42,954 bases of DNA from Actinomycetota bacterium (GTDB lineage Bacteria > Actinomycetota > Acidimicrobiia > Acidimicrobiales > RAAP-2): NCBI GenBank assembly GCA_021324045.1, contig JAJPJV010000039.1:1-42954 (forward strand). Reading direction: 5' to 3'. A program made the position numbers and the translations under genes. The notes beneath the pieces were generated by a model, which saw only the letters and a program-made list of their open reading frames with translations, was not told where the DNA came from and made no database searches. Below, piece by piece: positions 1 through 7,821 of this stretch (its first letter is position 1; each line of letters opens with the position of its first letter).

Positions 1-638
1 AGCTCGCGCCGGTAGAGCTTGATCCCGGTCTGGGTGTCGGGGAGCTCGAGGTGCAACAACGCCTCGACCACCTTTTGGTAGCCCCAGGAGGAGAGCCGCC
101 GGAGGCGCGGGTACTCCACGACGGAGTCGGCGTGGCGCTTGTTCCCGAAGACGATGTCAGGGTGGGTGCTGAACGCCACCTCGACAAAGCGAGCGAGGAG
201 CTCCGGGGGGATGTCGCCGTCAGCGTCGATGAACCCCGCATATCGGCCGCTCGTGTGTGCGAGGCCAGCCCGGAGCGCGGCTCCCTTCCCCCGGTGCTCC
301 CGGAGGACGATCGTCCGCAGGTGCTCCCCCACGAGGTCCTCGATCAGCGCCACGCTGCCGTCGGTGGAGCCGTCCGACACCGCCACGACTTCGAAGCGCC
401 TGCCGGTGCCCTCGAGCGTGGCGATGAGGCGCTTCAGCGTGTCCCGCAGCACCGGACCCGGGTTGTAGAAGGGGACCACGATGCTGAGGTCGACCGCGCT
501 GGCGCGCTCAAGGCTCCCGAGATCCTGGGCACCCGTGGGTGCCGGATGGGAGGAGGAAGAGCTCCGGCGCTGCTCGCTCAGCCGTTGGGGCTCGCCGACC
601 CGGTCGTCTGGGTGATCGAGGGCATCGCCGAAGGCCAC
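1..638 (-). CDS. Family 2 glycosyltransferase (dolichyl-phosphate-mannose synthase-like), 3' end outside window
   Basis: The minus strand reads as a GT-A glycosyltransferase: an N-terminal strand with VVPFYNPG, the SDGSTDGS loop, an RGKGAALRAG segment, then the metal-binding IDADGD and a FGNKRH segment. These are typical of polyprenyl-phosphate sugar transferases that charge a lipid carrier at the membrane face. The frame runs off the left edge, so the C terminus (possibly with membrane helices) is not visible. The GTG at 636-638 is the most upstream plausible start I found; it gives about 45 low-complexity residues before the domain and overlaps the sigma-factor gene by 61 bases. A later start is possible. 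Same strand as the sigma factor, so co-transcription is likely. Domain call is firm; substrate is unknown. Confidence 0.85.
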   Translation of the reverse strand, partial: MAFGDALDHPDDRVGEPQRLSEQRRSSSSSHPAPTGAQDLGSLERASAVDLSIVVPFYNPGPVLRDTLKRLIATLEGTGRRFEVVAVSDGSTDGSVALIEDLVGEHLRTIVLREHRGKGAALRAGLAHTSGRYAGFIDADGDIPPELLARFVEVAFSTHPDIVFGNKRHADSVVEYPRLRRLSSWGYQKVVEALLHLELPDTQTGIKLYRRE

Positions 639-2566
639 GCCGGAGAATAAGTCGACAGGGCCGCTTGAATCTGCGCGGGGGTCAGCCCGGCAGCCGGGTC
701 CTGCTCGCTCGAGGTGGGTGGATTGAGGCCCGGTTGGCTGTCGTTCGCCGTCACCTGGATCCCCGGGGTCGCACCGATCGCATCGCCCGAGGGATCCGGG
801 GCCGCCGTACCGCTGGGCCCAGTGATCGCGGCGCTCGACCCAGCTCCGGTCCCTGTGCCCGTGCCCGGCGCCTCGTTGCCCGAGGACTGCTGGTGGGACG
901 CGGTTCCCTCGGGTTGTGCGTCGGGCGAGAGAAACACGACGGTGAGCTGGGCAGTGTTCGCCGGCTCCGTCACGACCACCTGGGCGACGAACTGGGTCCC
1001 ATCGAGGAGGCTCGGAGCCTGGCCGGCGGCATCGGTCACCGCACCGCGAAAGACATACCCCAGGTCCCCGGGATGCCCGATGACTGCTTCGAGAGTTCCG
1101 CTGAGGTCGATCGCCAGGTTCCCCGCTCCGCCGATCGCCGCAGTCAGCCACCCGCTCGACGAGACGCACGCGCTCGCATTGAGTGGGTAGCTGTTCCCTG
1201 TGCTGTCACCGCTAAAAGAACTAACTGTCAACGTTGTGTTGAGGTTGAGAGATGAGCCCGTGGTCGGCAACACCGACGTCGGCGTCGAGCCGACGGAGAG
1301 GGCGTTGGCCATGTCGAGCGGGGTCCCGACACTGAACCCTGGCCCCGGGGGCGTGACCCCGTTCGTCGAGGTGCAGCTGGCGGCCGCGAGACTCGCAACC
1401 GGGACGGTGTCGGTCGGTGCCCCTCCTGCGGGTGTCCCGATGTTGACCCAGCCGTAGGCGGAGGGGTCATTCACCGCCGCCGGCAGAACCGTCGGGGTCC
1501 GCGGGGTCACGGGAGCCACTGAGGCACCGCCGGACACTGCAACTTGCGGCGCCACCGAGTTGGGGGGCTCGCCGGGGATCCCCGGCGCGTTCGCCGCCAC
1601 CAGTGTGCTCGCGGGCTCCTCGACGGCGGGGCGCGAGGCCGGATCGTGCAAGAGGGCGGTCGATGCTGAGATGGTCGCCACGGTCGCGGCGAGGCCGATC
1701 ACGAAGGTGCCCCGCGGTGCGCTCGTCGCCAGCGCGAGGGCGCTCTGGCCAATTGGGTTCACCACCACCTGGGAGGCCACACGGTCCACGAGCGATGCCG
1801 TCCCGGTCGGCGCGGAGAAGGGCTCCGCGGACGTCAGCGCGTTCTTCGTGCGGTGAAGGAGTCTCGAAAGCTTGGAGAGCCGCCGCCCCAATCCGCTCAG
1901 GGATCGCAGGATCGGCAACGACAGCACGCCGCCCGCCGAGGTGCCCAGCCCCGTGCGCCTGCGCTGGAGGTCGCCCAACGCCCGGCGCATGTAACTCCTG
2001 CTCCGCGAGACGCGGGCGCGCGCGTTGGCCTCGGAGATGTTCTCCACCTCGGCGAGGTCCGCGTAGGAGAGCCCCTCCATGTCATGGAGCACGAACGCCC
2101 GTAGGTGCGGGGCCGGCAGGCGGTGCAATGCCGCTCGAAGGGACCTGACCGTCTGGGGATCGGCCACGCGATCGGCGACGTCGGGTTCGTGGTCGGGCTG
2201 CGCGGCCACGATTTGGGTGAGCTGTCGGTGCCGGCTCGTTCGCGTGCGTTGATCCGAGCACACGTTCCAAAGGATCCGCCCGAGCCACGGCCGCAGGCGG
2301 TAGTCACCGGTCAAGGTCAGCCGCCAGATCCCCTTCAAGGCACGTTCGAAGGTCTCCTGGACAGCATCCTCGGGTTGGCCAACCGGTCCGAGGAGCCGGC
2401 GTGCCTGAGCCTTCAGCGAGTCGTAGTGCTCATCCGCGATGATCGAGAACGCGTCGACGTCGCCGTCGAGGTAGGCGTGGACGAGCTGGCGCTCACGGTC
2501 GTCTCCGCTGCGCTGGGGCGCAACGGAGGTCGATGAGTACCCGCTCGACTCCTCTTTGATCGCCAC
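578..2566 (-). CDS. ECF-type sigma factor fused to a membrane anchor and large secreted C-terminal domain
   Basis: 662 residues, far longer than the ~200 of a standard ECF sigma factor. Region 2 lies at about 28-108 (EDAVQETFERAL, then RPWLGRILWNVC) and region 4 at about 143-197 (LHRLP, then a helix-turn-helix around LSYADLAEVENISEANARARV). A basic linker follows, then a single hydrophobic helix at about 286-306, then about 355 residues rich in Pro, Thr, Ser and Gly with a probable beta-rich part at about 378-555. The predicted topology puts the sigma domains in the cytoplasm and the tail outside. GTG start with GTGAGG upstream. There is no separate anti-sigma gene beside it, so the fused tail may hold the sigma domains at the membrane until released; this is inference. 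Sigma regions are certain, function of the tail is unknown. Confidence 0.9.
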   Translation of the reverse strand: MAIKEESSGYSSTSVAPQRSGDDRERQLVHAYLDGDVDAFSIIADEHYDSLKAQARRLLGPVGQPEDAVQETFERALKGIWRLTLTGDYRLRPWLGRILWNVCSDQRTRTSRHRQLTQIVAAQPDHEPDVADRVADPQTVRSLRAALHRLPAPHLRAFVLHDMEGLSYADLAEVENISEANARARVSRSRSYMRRALGDLQRRRTGLGTSAGGVLSLPILRSLSGLGRRLSKLSRLLHRTKNALTSAEPFSAPTGTASLVDRVASQVVVNPIGQSALALATSAPRGTFVIGLAATVATISASTALLHDPASRPAVEEPASTLVAANAPGIPGEPPNSVAPQVAVSGGASVAPVTPRTPTVLPAAVNDPSAYGWVNIGTPAGGAPTDTVPVASLAAASCTSTNGVTPPGPGFSVGTPLDMANALSVGSTPTSVLPTTGSSLNLNTTLTVSSFSGDSTGNSYPLNASACVSSSGWLTAAIGGAGNLAIDLSGTLEAVIGHPGDLGYVFRGAVTDAAGQAPSLLDGTQFVAQVVVTEPANTAQLTVVFLSPDAQPEGTASHQQSSGNEAPGTGTGTGAGSSAAITGPSGTAAPDPSGDAIGATPGIQVTANDSQPGLNPPTSSEQDPAAGLTPAQIQAALSTYSPAWPSAMPSITQTTGSASPNG

Positions 2567-2968
2567 GACGCCTCACCATCAGCTCGAGCACCCCTCTGGG
2601 TGACCGCCCGAGCACCTCGGACCAACCGTCTCCTCTGCAGCCTCCTGCCACAACGGCAACTGCCACGGCGCCGACATGAGGACCCTGGACTTCCATCCCC
2701 CGCCGTCTGGCGCCAGAGCGTAGTGGGTGAGCCGTCCGAATGCAGGCTTCTTCGAGATGGCCCTGGTGGCGTTCGCAAAAGACCAACGAACCGATGCCCG
2801 TCGAGCCCTCGAGCGAGGCCCAACGCCCTGGGGTCGAATGCCGCGGCAACCAGAGCCAGCTGTTGTGTGACCGAGGGTGTTGGGGTGCAAGGAGCAAGGA
2901 GCCGGGCACGCCCCTCCGAGGGCGGGGCGTGCCCGGGATCCTGCGCCAGCGTCATCTCCGGCGCGTGC
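2567..2968. other. Intergenic region, 402 bp
   Basis: Lies between the start of the sigma-factor gene and the end of the propeller-CHAP gene. It holds the strong hairpin at 2902-2936 and presumably the promoter of the sigma gene. Short frames here on both strands do not resemble proteins. No other structure recognised. Confidence 0.5.
2902..2936 (-). terminator. Strong hairpin downstream of the propeller-CHAP gene
   Basis: A perfect 13-bp stem (CCGGGCACGCCCC at 2902-2914 pairing with 2924-2936) with a 9-base loop, 33 bases past the stop of the gene ending at 2969. The run after it on the minus strand is only mildly T-rich, as is common in GC-rich actinobacteria. Confidence 0.7.
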
Positions 2969-4900
2969 CTACTTGCCACCGTCCTGCGTGGCGATCAGGG
3001 CGCGCTGCGCCCGTGATGCAGCCGCCGGCACGGCCGCCGGTGCGAAGCCGGTCCAGTTGGTCGGCGACACGTAGCCGATGATGGGGTACCCATCGACGGT
3101 GGAGGTCGCCGGGTTGAACCACCCCGAGTCCCACACGGCGTCGACGTCGCCCTGAGGGTCAATCGGTGGCCCCGAGTTGCCCGAGACGACGTCGATCTGC
3201 CCCTGGCTCACCCCTACCACGATGCCGACGTGAGCTCCGTACCCGCTCGACAGATCCCCCCAGACGACCGCGTCACCGGGCTGGGGATCGTTGGTTGCCC
3301 CAGGCTTGAACGCCCCGGTGTGGGACTCTCCCCAGTCGATGAAGGTGAAGGACCAGCCGTTGATCCCGGCGGTGTTGATCCCCGCTGCGGCCCACACCCA
3401 CTCCGCGAAGTCCGAGCACCATTCCTCGGCGCGCGTGCCGGGCGCGCACCCTGTCGCGGTCCCCCGCCCCCAGTAGGCGGTGTAGATGTTGCAGTTCGAT
3501 CCCGGCGGGTCCTCGACGACGGCCAGGTGGTACTGGTCCTGGCTCGTCGCCGCCGCCACGATCGCCTGAATCACCGCCGGCGGTTGCGGCCCATCCGCGT
3601 AGACGTGGACCGTCGTCCCGTAGACGAGCGGGCTCGGGTCGCCGCCGATCGCCGGCCCGAGGGAGGCCTGCGTCAGGTCGTAGCTGTTCCACAGCCGGCC
3701 TCCGGCGTCGTCGTTGACGAACTCCTCCAGGTCGCCGTCCCCCAGCCGTGCGTACACGTGCACCTGGCCCGCGCCGTAGGTGACCGCGCCCGGGTCGCCC
3801 ACGATCGGTGGACCGGCAGCGGCCTTGGTGAGGTCGTAGCTGTTCCACAGCCGGCCCCAGGCACCGTCGTTGATCACCTCCAGCAGGTCCCCGTTGGTGG
3901 CCTGTGCGTACACGTGCACCGTCGCGCCGTAGACGACGGGGCTGGGACGCCCGGTCACTGCCGGAGCGTGGGCGATGGCACTGAGGTCGTAGCTGTTCCA
4001 CAGCCGGCCTCCGGCGTCGTCGTTGACGAACTCGATCAAGTCCCCGTTGGGGGCCTGCCCGTAGACGTGGATCGAGGCCGCCGAGTAGACGACCGCCCCG
4101 GGGTCACCCGCCAGCGTCGGGCCGTTCGATGCCTTCGTGAGGTCATACGCGTTCCAGGCGCGGCCGCCCATCCCGTCGTTGACGAACTGGATCAGGTCCC
4201 CGCTGGCGCTGCGGGCGAACACCGAGATCGCCGGCCCGATCGCCACCACGGCGGGATCGCCGCTGATCGTCGGGCCGCCGGAGATCTGCGTGAGGTCCTC
4301 GCCGGTCCAGGCTTCTGACCCGGCCGGGGCGTGCGCGCCGATCAGGTCTCCACCTAAACCTTCAGCAAAGACTGAGATCGAGCTTTGGTTCACGGTTACC
4401 GCAGCTGGATCTCCAGTAATGGTTGAAAGTCCAGCGATCTGGCTGACGTCGTAGCTGTTCCACACCCGGCCGTTCTTGCCATCGTTGGTGAACACCGCGA
4501 GATCCCCAGTCGTCGCGTGCACGAACACGCTGACCGAGGGGCCGATCTCGACCGGGCTCGGCCGGCCGATGATGGTCGGCCCCGCCGCGTTGACCGTCTG
4601 GTCATAGGCGTTCCACAGCCGCCCTCCGGCACCGTCGTTGACGAATTCGGTCAACGGTGTGGCTGCCGAGGAAGCCGCCCCCGCCAGCCGTGCGCTCGGG
4701 CTGCTGGCGAGCAACGAGAGCGCCGGCGCAAGGAGCGGGAGCACGAACGCCAGCACCACGAAGACCTTCGGGCGCGGGCGCTTCTTCGCCCACCACGGCA
4801 CCGCTGACTTGGCTTCCCACTTCGCTCGCAGCGCAGGCATCGACCGCCCCTCGCGAGATTGTCCGACACTCAACGGGTGCAGCCGCGTGCCACTCCGCAC
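2969..4900 (-). CDS. Secreted protein with seven propeller-like repeats and a C-terminal CHAP amidase domain
   Basis: 643 residues. A basic N-region and a hydrophobic segment (about 45-65) form an export signal or anchor. Residues about 83-437 hold seven repeats of 50-55 residues with the core (E/Q)FVNDGAGGRLWNSYDLT followed by GDP and a VHVYA strand; the third repeat is degenerate. Seven units suggest a seven-bladed beta-propeller, possibly glycan-binding (PLL-like). Residues about 465-610 form a CHAP domain with the catalytic Cys495 (EEWCSDF) and His557 (GAHVGIV), with Asn575 as likely third residue. CHAP enzymes cleave peptidoglycan amide bonds. GTG at 4900 has GGAGGAGGAG five bases upstream; an ATG at 4840 with GAGGGG upstream is an alternative. 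The context of surface-glycan genes supports a wall role. Confidence 0.88.
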   Translation of the reverse strand: MRSGTRLHPLSVGQSREGRSMPALRAKWEAKSAVPWWAKKRPRPKVFVVLAFVLPLLAPALSLLASSPSARLAGAASSAATPLTEFVNDGAGGRLWNAYDQTVNAAGPTIIGRPSPVEIGPSVSVFVHATTGDLAVFTNDGKNGRVWNSYDVSQIAGLSTITGDPAAVTVNQSSISVFAEGLGGDLIGAHAPAGSEAWTGEDLTQISGGPTISGDPAVVAIGPAISVFARSASGDLIQFVNDGMGGRAWNAYDLTKASNGPTLAGDPGAVVYSAASIHVYGQAPNGDLIEFVNDDAGGRLWNSYDLSAIAHAPAVTGRPSPVVYGATVHVYAQATNGDLLEVINDGAWGRLWNSYDLTKAAAGPPIVGDPGAVTYGAGQVHVYARLGDGDLEEFVNDDAGGRLWNSYDLTQASLGPAIGGDPSPLVYGTTVHVYADGPQPPAVIQAIVAAATSQDQYHLAVVEDPPGSNCNIYTAYWGRGTATGCAPGTRAEEWCSDFAEWVWAAAGINTAGINGWSFTFIDWGESHTGAFKPGATNDPQPGDAVVWGDLSSGYGAHVGIVVGVSQGQIDVVSGNSGPPIDPQGDVDAVWDSGWFNPATSTVDGYPIIGYVSPTNWTGFAPAAVPAAASRAQRALIATQDGGK

Positions 4901-4931
4901 GACGACTCCTCCTCCACCCGGCGAGCGAGGT

Positions 4932-4989
4932 TATCCGCGTCGAGGGCTGATGACGCGGATAGTCATCAAATTGACGCGCAGAGTCATCA
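4932..4989. promoter_or_regulatory. Compound inverted and direct repeats upstream of the propeller-CHAP gene
   Basis: TATCCGCGTC (4932-4941) and GACGCGGATA (4952-4961) form a perfect 10-bp inverted repeat with a 10-base spacer. TGATGAC (4948-4954) and GTCATCA (4962-4968) form a second one overlapping it. TGACGCGGATAGTCATCA (4951-4968) is repeated as TGACGCGCAGAGTCATCA (4972-4989), 16 of 18 identical and 21 bases apart, about two helical turns. The cluster lies 32-89 bases upstream of the start at 4900 and just past the end of the methyltransferase gene at 5004, so it may be an operator, a terminator, or both. Confidence 0.5.
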
Positions 4990-5003
4990 GAACATGGGCA
5001 TCG

Positions 5004-6575
5004 TCAGTTCGGGGTTCTCGAGACGAGGTAGACGCCCGACGCGACCGAGCGGAGATCGTCGTAGTCGACGAGGGGGTCGAGCGCACGCACCCGCTGCACG
5101 AGATCGGCGAGCTCCTCTGGCCCAACCTTTGTGGCGAGGCCCGCGCTCGTCAGCAACCACTCCACCGTCGACGAGAGGGCACCAAACCAGCCGCACTCGA
5201 CGGTCTCACAGGAGGAGAAGAGCTCCTGGACCCCCCAGGTGGTCATGTTGAAGTAGTGAAAGGGCACGGCGTGGAGCGGCTGCATGAACGCGACCTCGGT
5301 GATGACGAGCCCACCGGGTCGCGTCACCCGTACGAGCTCCGCCGCCGCGGCAAAGGGGTTGGCCAGGTGCTCGAAGACCGCCTGGGAGCACACCGCCTCG
5401 AACGTGTGGTCCGCGAAGGGGAGGCAGGCCACGTCGCCATAGCCGTCGGCCAGCTCGAACTTCAAGAACTCGAGGTTGAAGAGCCCCGGGCGGCATCGGC
5501 GCCGATCGCCACCCCCTACCTCGAGGATGGGGGCGCCGGCAGGCAGGCGGTCGAGCCAACGCTCGATGTTCGGGCTGTAAGGGTTGCCGCGGTTGAGCGG
5601 TGCGGGAGCCGCGAACCCTGAGTTCAGGGGTCCCCACAGGACGAACTCCTCGACCGCGATCCGCTCCTCGTGCCGCCCGGCGGGGACCCGTGCCCACACC
5701 GCGATCTCGTGCACGGCCAACGGGAGGTCGACCGCGACCGGCACGGCGAGCACCTGGGAGCCTTCCTCCTGGGAGAGGTCCACGCTGGAGACCAGATGCC
5801 CGTCGAGATAGACGTCGGCGATTCCCCCCGAAGGTCGGCGGAGAAGCCGCACCGAGGCATCGGTGCACGGAGCCCGCAATCGCAAACCGGCTCCGAGCGG
5901 CTGGCCGGCAACCAGCATCCCGTTGCCGGCCGCCAGCCACTCCCCTTCCCGCAGTACCTCGTGGGCATCGGCCGCGACCCGGCGTTCGCCGATCGCTTCG
6001 ACCACCATGGGATCACCGGGGGGTTCGGCAGCGGCACGCGCCAGAGCCATCGGATCAGGCCGGAAGTCGAGCTTGCCGTGATCGATGAGCCCCACGAGAC
6101 CGTGGGCTCCGGTGCAGGCGATGGTGCCGGTCTTGATCCTTCCGTCGGCGGTGACCACGGACGCCCGCACTTCGGCCGCGCTCCGGCACCTCGGGCACAC
6201 CAGGGCATCGACGAGCGTGGACGCGGGGTGTGAGACCGCTCCTTGTGTCGCCCGAGCGCGGGCCGACGCGTTCTGCCGTGCTGGCGGCGCGGGCGGCACC
6301 GTCGCCTTTTGGGTCGGCAAGGAGGCCCGCTCGGGCGTTGCGGTCACCGCGTCGGCGAGGAGTGCTGAATATCGGAGCAGCTGGTCGACGAGCGCACGCA
6401 TCTGCGCCTGCTCCACCTCGAGGTGGTCCGCCACGGTGGTGTCCGCTCCGGCGCGGCGGCGCCGCAGCCGACCGCGAATCGTGGCCAAGGGATGGCGGGC
6501 CAGGCGGCGCAGTCTCGAAAGAGCGAAGGAGTCGGACCGCCGTCGTCCGTCGCCTTTCGAGGCATCGGCAGCCAC
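5004..6575 (-). CDS. SAM-dependent methyltransferase with Cys motif and extra middle domain
   Basis: 523 residues. A basic start (RLRRLARHPLATIRGRLRRRR) precedes a helical segment, then a LVCPRC motif with a further Cys at about 154 resembling a partial Trm112-like zinc ribbon. A beta-rich middle part (about 205-315) follows, then a class I methyltransferase domain (about 335-480): motif I ILEVGGGD, the acidic motif around FELADGYGDV, CLPFADHTFEAV and FEHLANP, then VTRPGGLVITEV. It probably methylates a sugar or lipid-linked intermediate. Divergent from the second methyltransferase at 6742, with 166 bp between them. The glycosyltransferase setting supports a glycan substrate, but the exact acceptor cannot be seen. 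Confidence 0.8.
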   Translation of the reverse strand: MAADASKGDGRRRSDSFALSRLRRLARHPLATIRGRLRRRRAGADTTVADHLEVEQAQMRALVDQLLRYSALLADAVTATPERASLPTQKATVPPAPPARQNASARARATQGAVSHPASTLVDALVCPRCRSAAEVRASVVTADGRIKTGTIACTGAHGLVGLIDHGKLDFRPDPMALARAAAEPPGDPMVVEAIGERRVAADAHEVLREGEWLAAGNGMLVAGQPLGAGLRLRAPCTDASVRLLRRPSGGIADVYLDGHLVSSVDLSQEEGSQVLAVPVAVDLPLAVHEIAVWARVPAGRHEERIAVEEFVLWGPLNSGFAAPAPLNRGNPYSPNIERWLDRLPAGAPILEVGGGDRRRCRPGLFNLEFLKFELADGYGDVACLPFADHTFEAVCSQAVFEHLANPFAAAAELVRVTRPGGLVITEVAFMQPLHAVPFHYFNMTTWGVQELFSSCETVECGWFGALSSTVEWLLTSAGLATKVGPEELADLVQRVRALDPLVDYDDLRSVASGVYLVSRTPN

Positions 6576-6741
6576 GGGCCCGCATCGTAGCGGCCTCGGT
6601 TGCGCTGGCTCTTTGGCCTCGACGCCGGGGTCCCGGCGGCGTTCGTTCGGGGCTCAGGCGTGCCAGAGGGGTCGCTGTCGCTCTCGCGCAGCAGCCTCTG
6701 CCACCGGTTTCCCTTTGCCCAGCGCGTCGGGCCCGGGGAAG

Positions 6742-7821
6742 ATGGTCTGCGTGAGGGAACACCAGCGAAATCCCTGCGGGCAGCCCGGAGGGCTCGAGCC
6801 GCCGACCGACGCCCCACCGGCGCGCACGCACTTGGCGTTGCGACGCGTGCTCGCCCGCCACCTGATCGGATCGGGCATCGAGGTCGGCCCGGGCCACCAG
6901 CCCTTCGAGCTGCCATACCCCGGGACGGCCGTCCGCTTCGTCGACCGCTGGCAACCGCAGGAGAACCGGCGACTGTTCCCCGAGCTCGGAGCCGATGCAC
7001 CCTTCGTGGCCCCCGACATCGTCGCCAATTTCGACACCGACCGCCTGCGCCCCATCGCCGACGAGAGCCAGGACTTCGTCGTCTGCAGCCACGTCCTCGA
7101 ACACCTCGCCGAGCCCATCGGCTTCCTCGAGGAGATCCATCGCGTGCTGCGACCCGGCGGGACGACCGTCCTGTTGCTGCCGAACCGGCACCGAACTTTC
7201 GATCGCCGCCGCGAGCCCACCCCGCTCGCGCACCTCCTCGCTGACCATGCGGCCCGGGTGACCGAGGTCGACGACGACCACATGATCGAGTTCCTGCGCA
7301 ACACCATCGGTCTCCCTGAGGATCCCGACGAGCGGGACGCATGCATGGCACTGCAACGTGATCGGACGATCCACGTCCACTGCTGGGACGAGGACGAGTT
7401 CCTGCCCGTGCTCCTCCACACGGTCGATCCGCTCGGCCTGCGATGGGAGTTCGTCGACGGCCTGCTCACCGATGATCTTGGCGAAGCAGGGTTCGAATTC
7501 GGCTACGTGCTGCGCAAGTCGACCGTCCCGCTCCCGGCTGTGGTCCTTCGCGATCGGTTGGCCGAGTCCTGGCAGGCCTGGCGCCAAGAGCGCAGAGCGA
7601 CCACCGTGGCGCTCGCTGGCGCGACGAGCCGGATCGCTGCGCTGCAGGCCGAGGTCGCCACGTTGCACGCGCGCCTCGCGGACTCAGCACGCCCCCGCCA
7701 CCCGGGTCCACGGCGCCTGATGCGCGCGCTCGTGCGCCGTGGGCATGCCGTGGCGCGCCACGGACGCAGCGCCCTGCGCGCCCGTCGACGACCCAGCCGT
7801 GGGGCCGCCGATGGACGCTGA
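6742..7821 (+). CDS. SAM-dependent methyltransferase (class I)
   Basis: 359 residues from the ATG at 6742; a GTG at 6751 is a possible alternative start with GGGGAA upstream. The methyltransferase core is at the N-terminal side: IGSGIEVGPGHQPF, an acidic segment around ANFDTDRL, DFVVCSHVLEHLAEP, then HRVLRPGGTTVLLLPN. It continues into a helical, Arg/Ala-rich C terminus (about 270-359) with coiled-coil character. The next gene starts 11 bases before this stop, so the two are translationally coupled. Role: likely modification of sugars or glycolipid intermediates made by the neighbouring glycosyltransferases. Substrate unknown. Confidence 0.85.
   Translation: MVCVREHQRNPCGQPGGLEPPTDAPPARTHLALRRVLARHLIGSGIEVGPGHQPFELPYPGTAVRFVDRWQPQENRRLFPELGADAPFVAPDIVANFDTDRLRPIADESQDFVVCSHVLEHLAEPIGFLEEIHRVLRPGGTTVLLLPNRHRTFDRRREPTPLAHLLADHAARVTEVDDDHMIEFLRNTIGLPEDPDERDACMALQRDRTIHVHCWDEDEFLPVLLHTVDPLGLRWEFVDGLLTDDLGEAGFEFGYVLRKSTVPLPAVVLRDRLAESWQAWRQERRATTVALAGATSRIAALQAEVATLHARLADSARPRHPGPRRLMRALVRRGHAVARHGRSALRARRRPSRGAADGR

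Noticed and set aside
6055-7668. 537-codon minus-strand open frame opposite the methyltransferase gene
   Set aside because: It lies antisense to a recognised methyltransferase and its protein has no recognisable motif; long antisense frames are common in GC-rich DNA.
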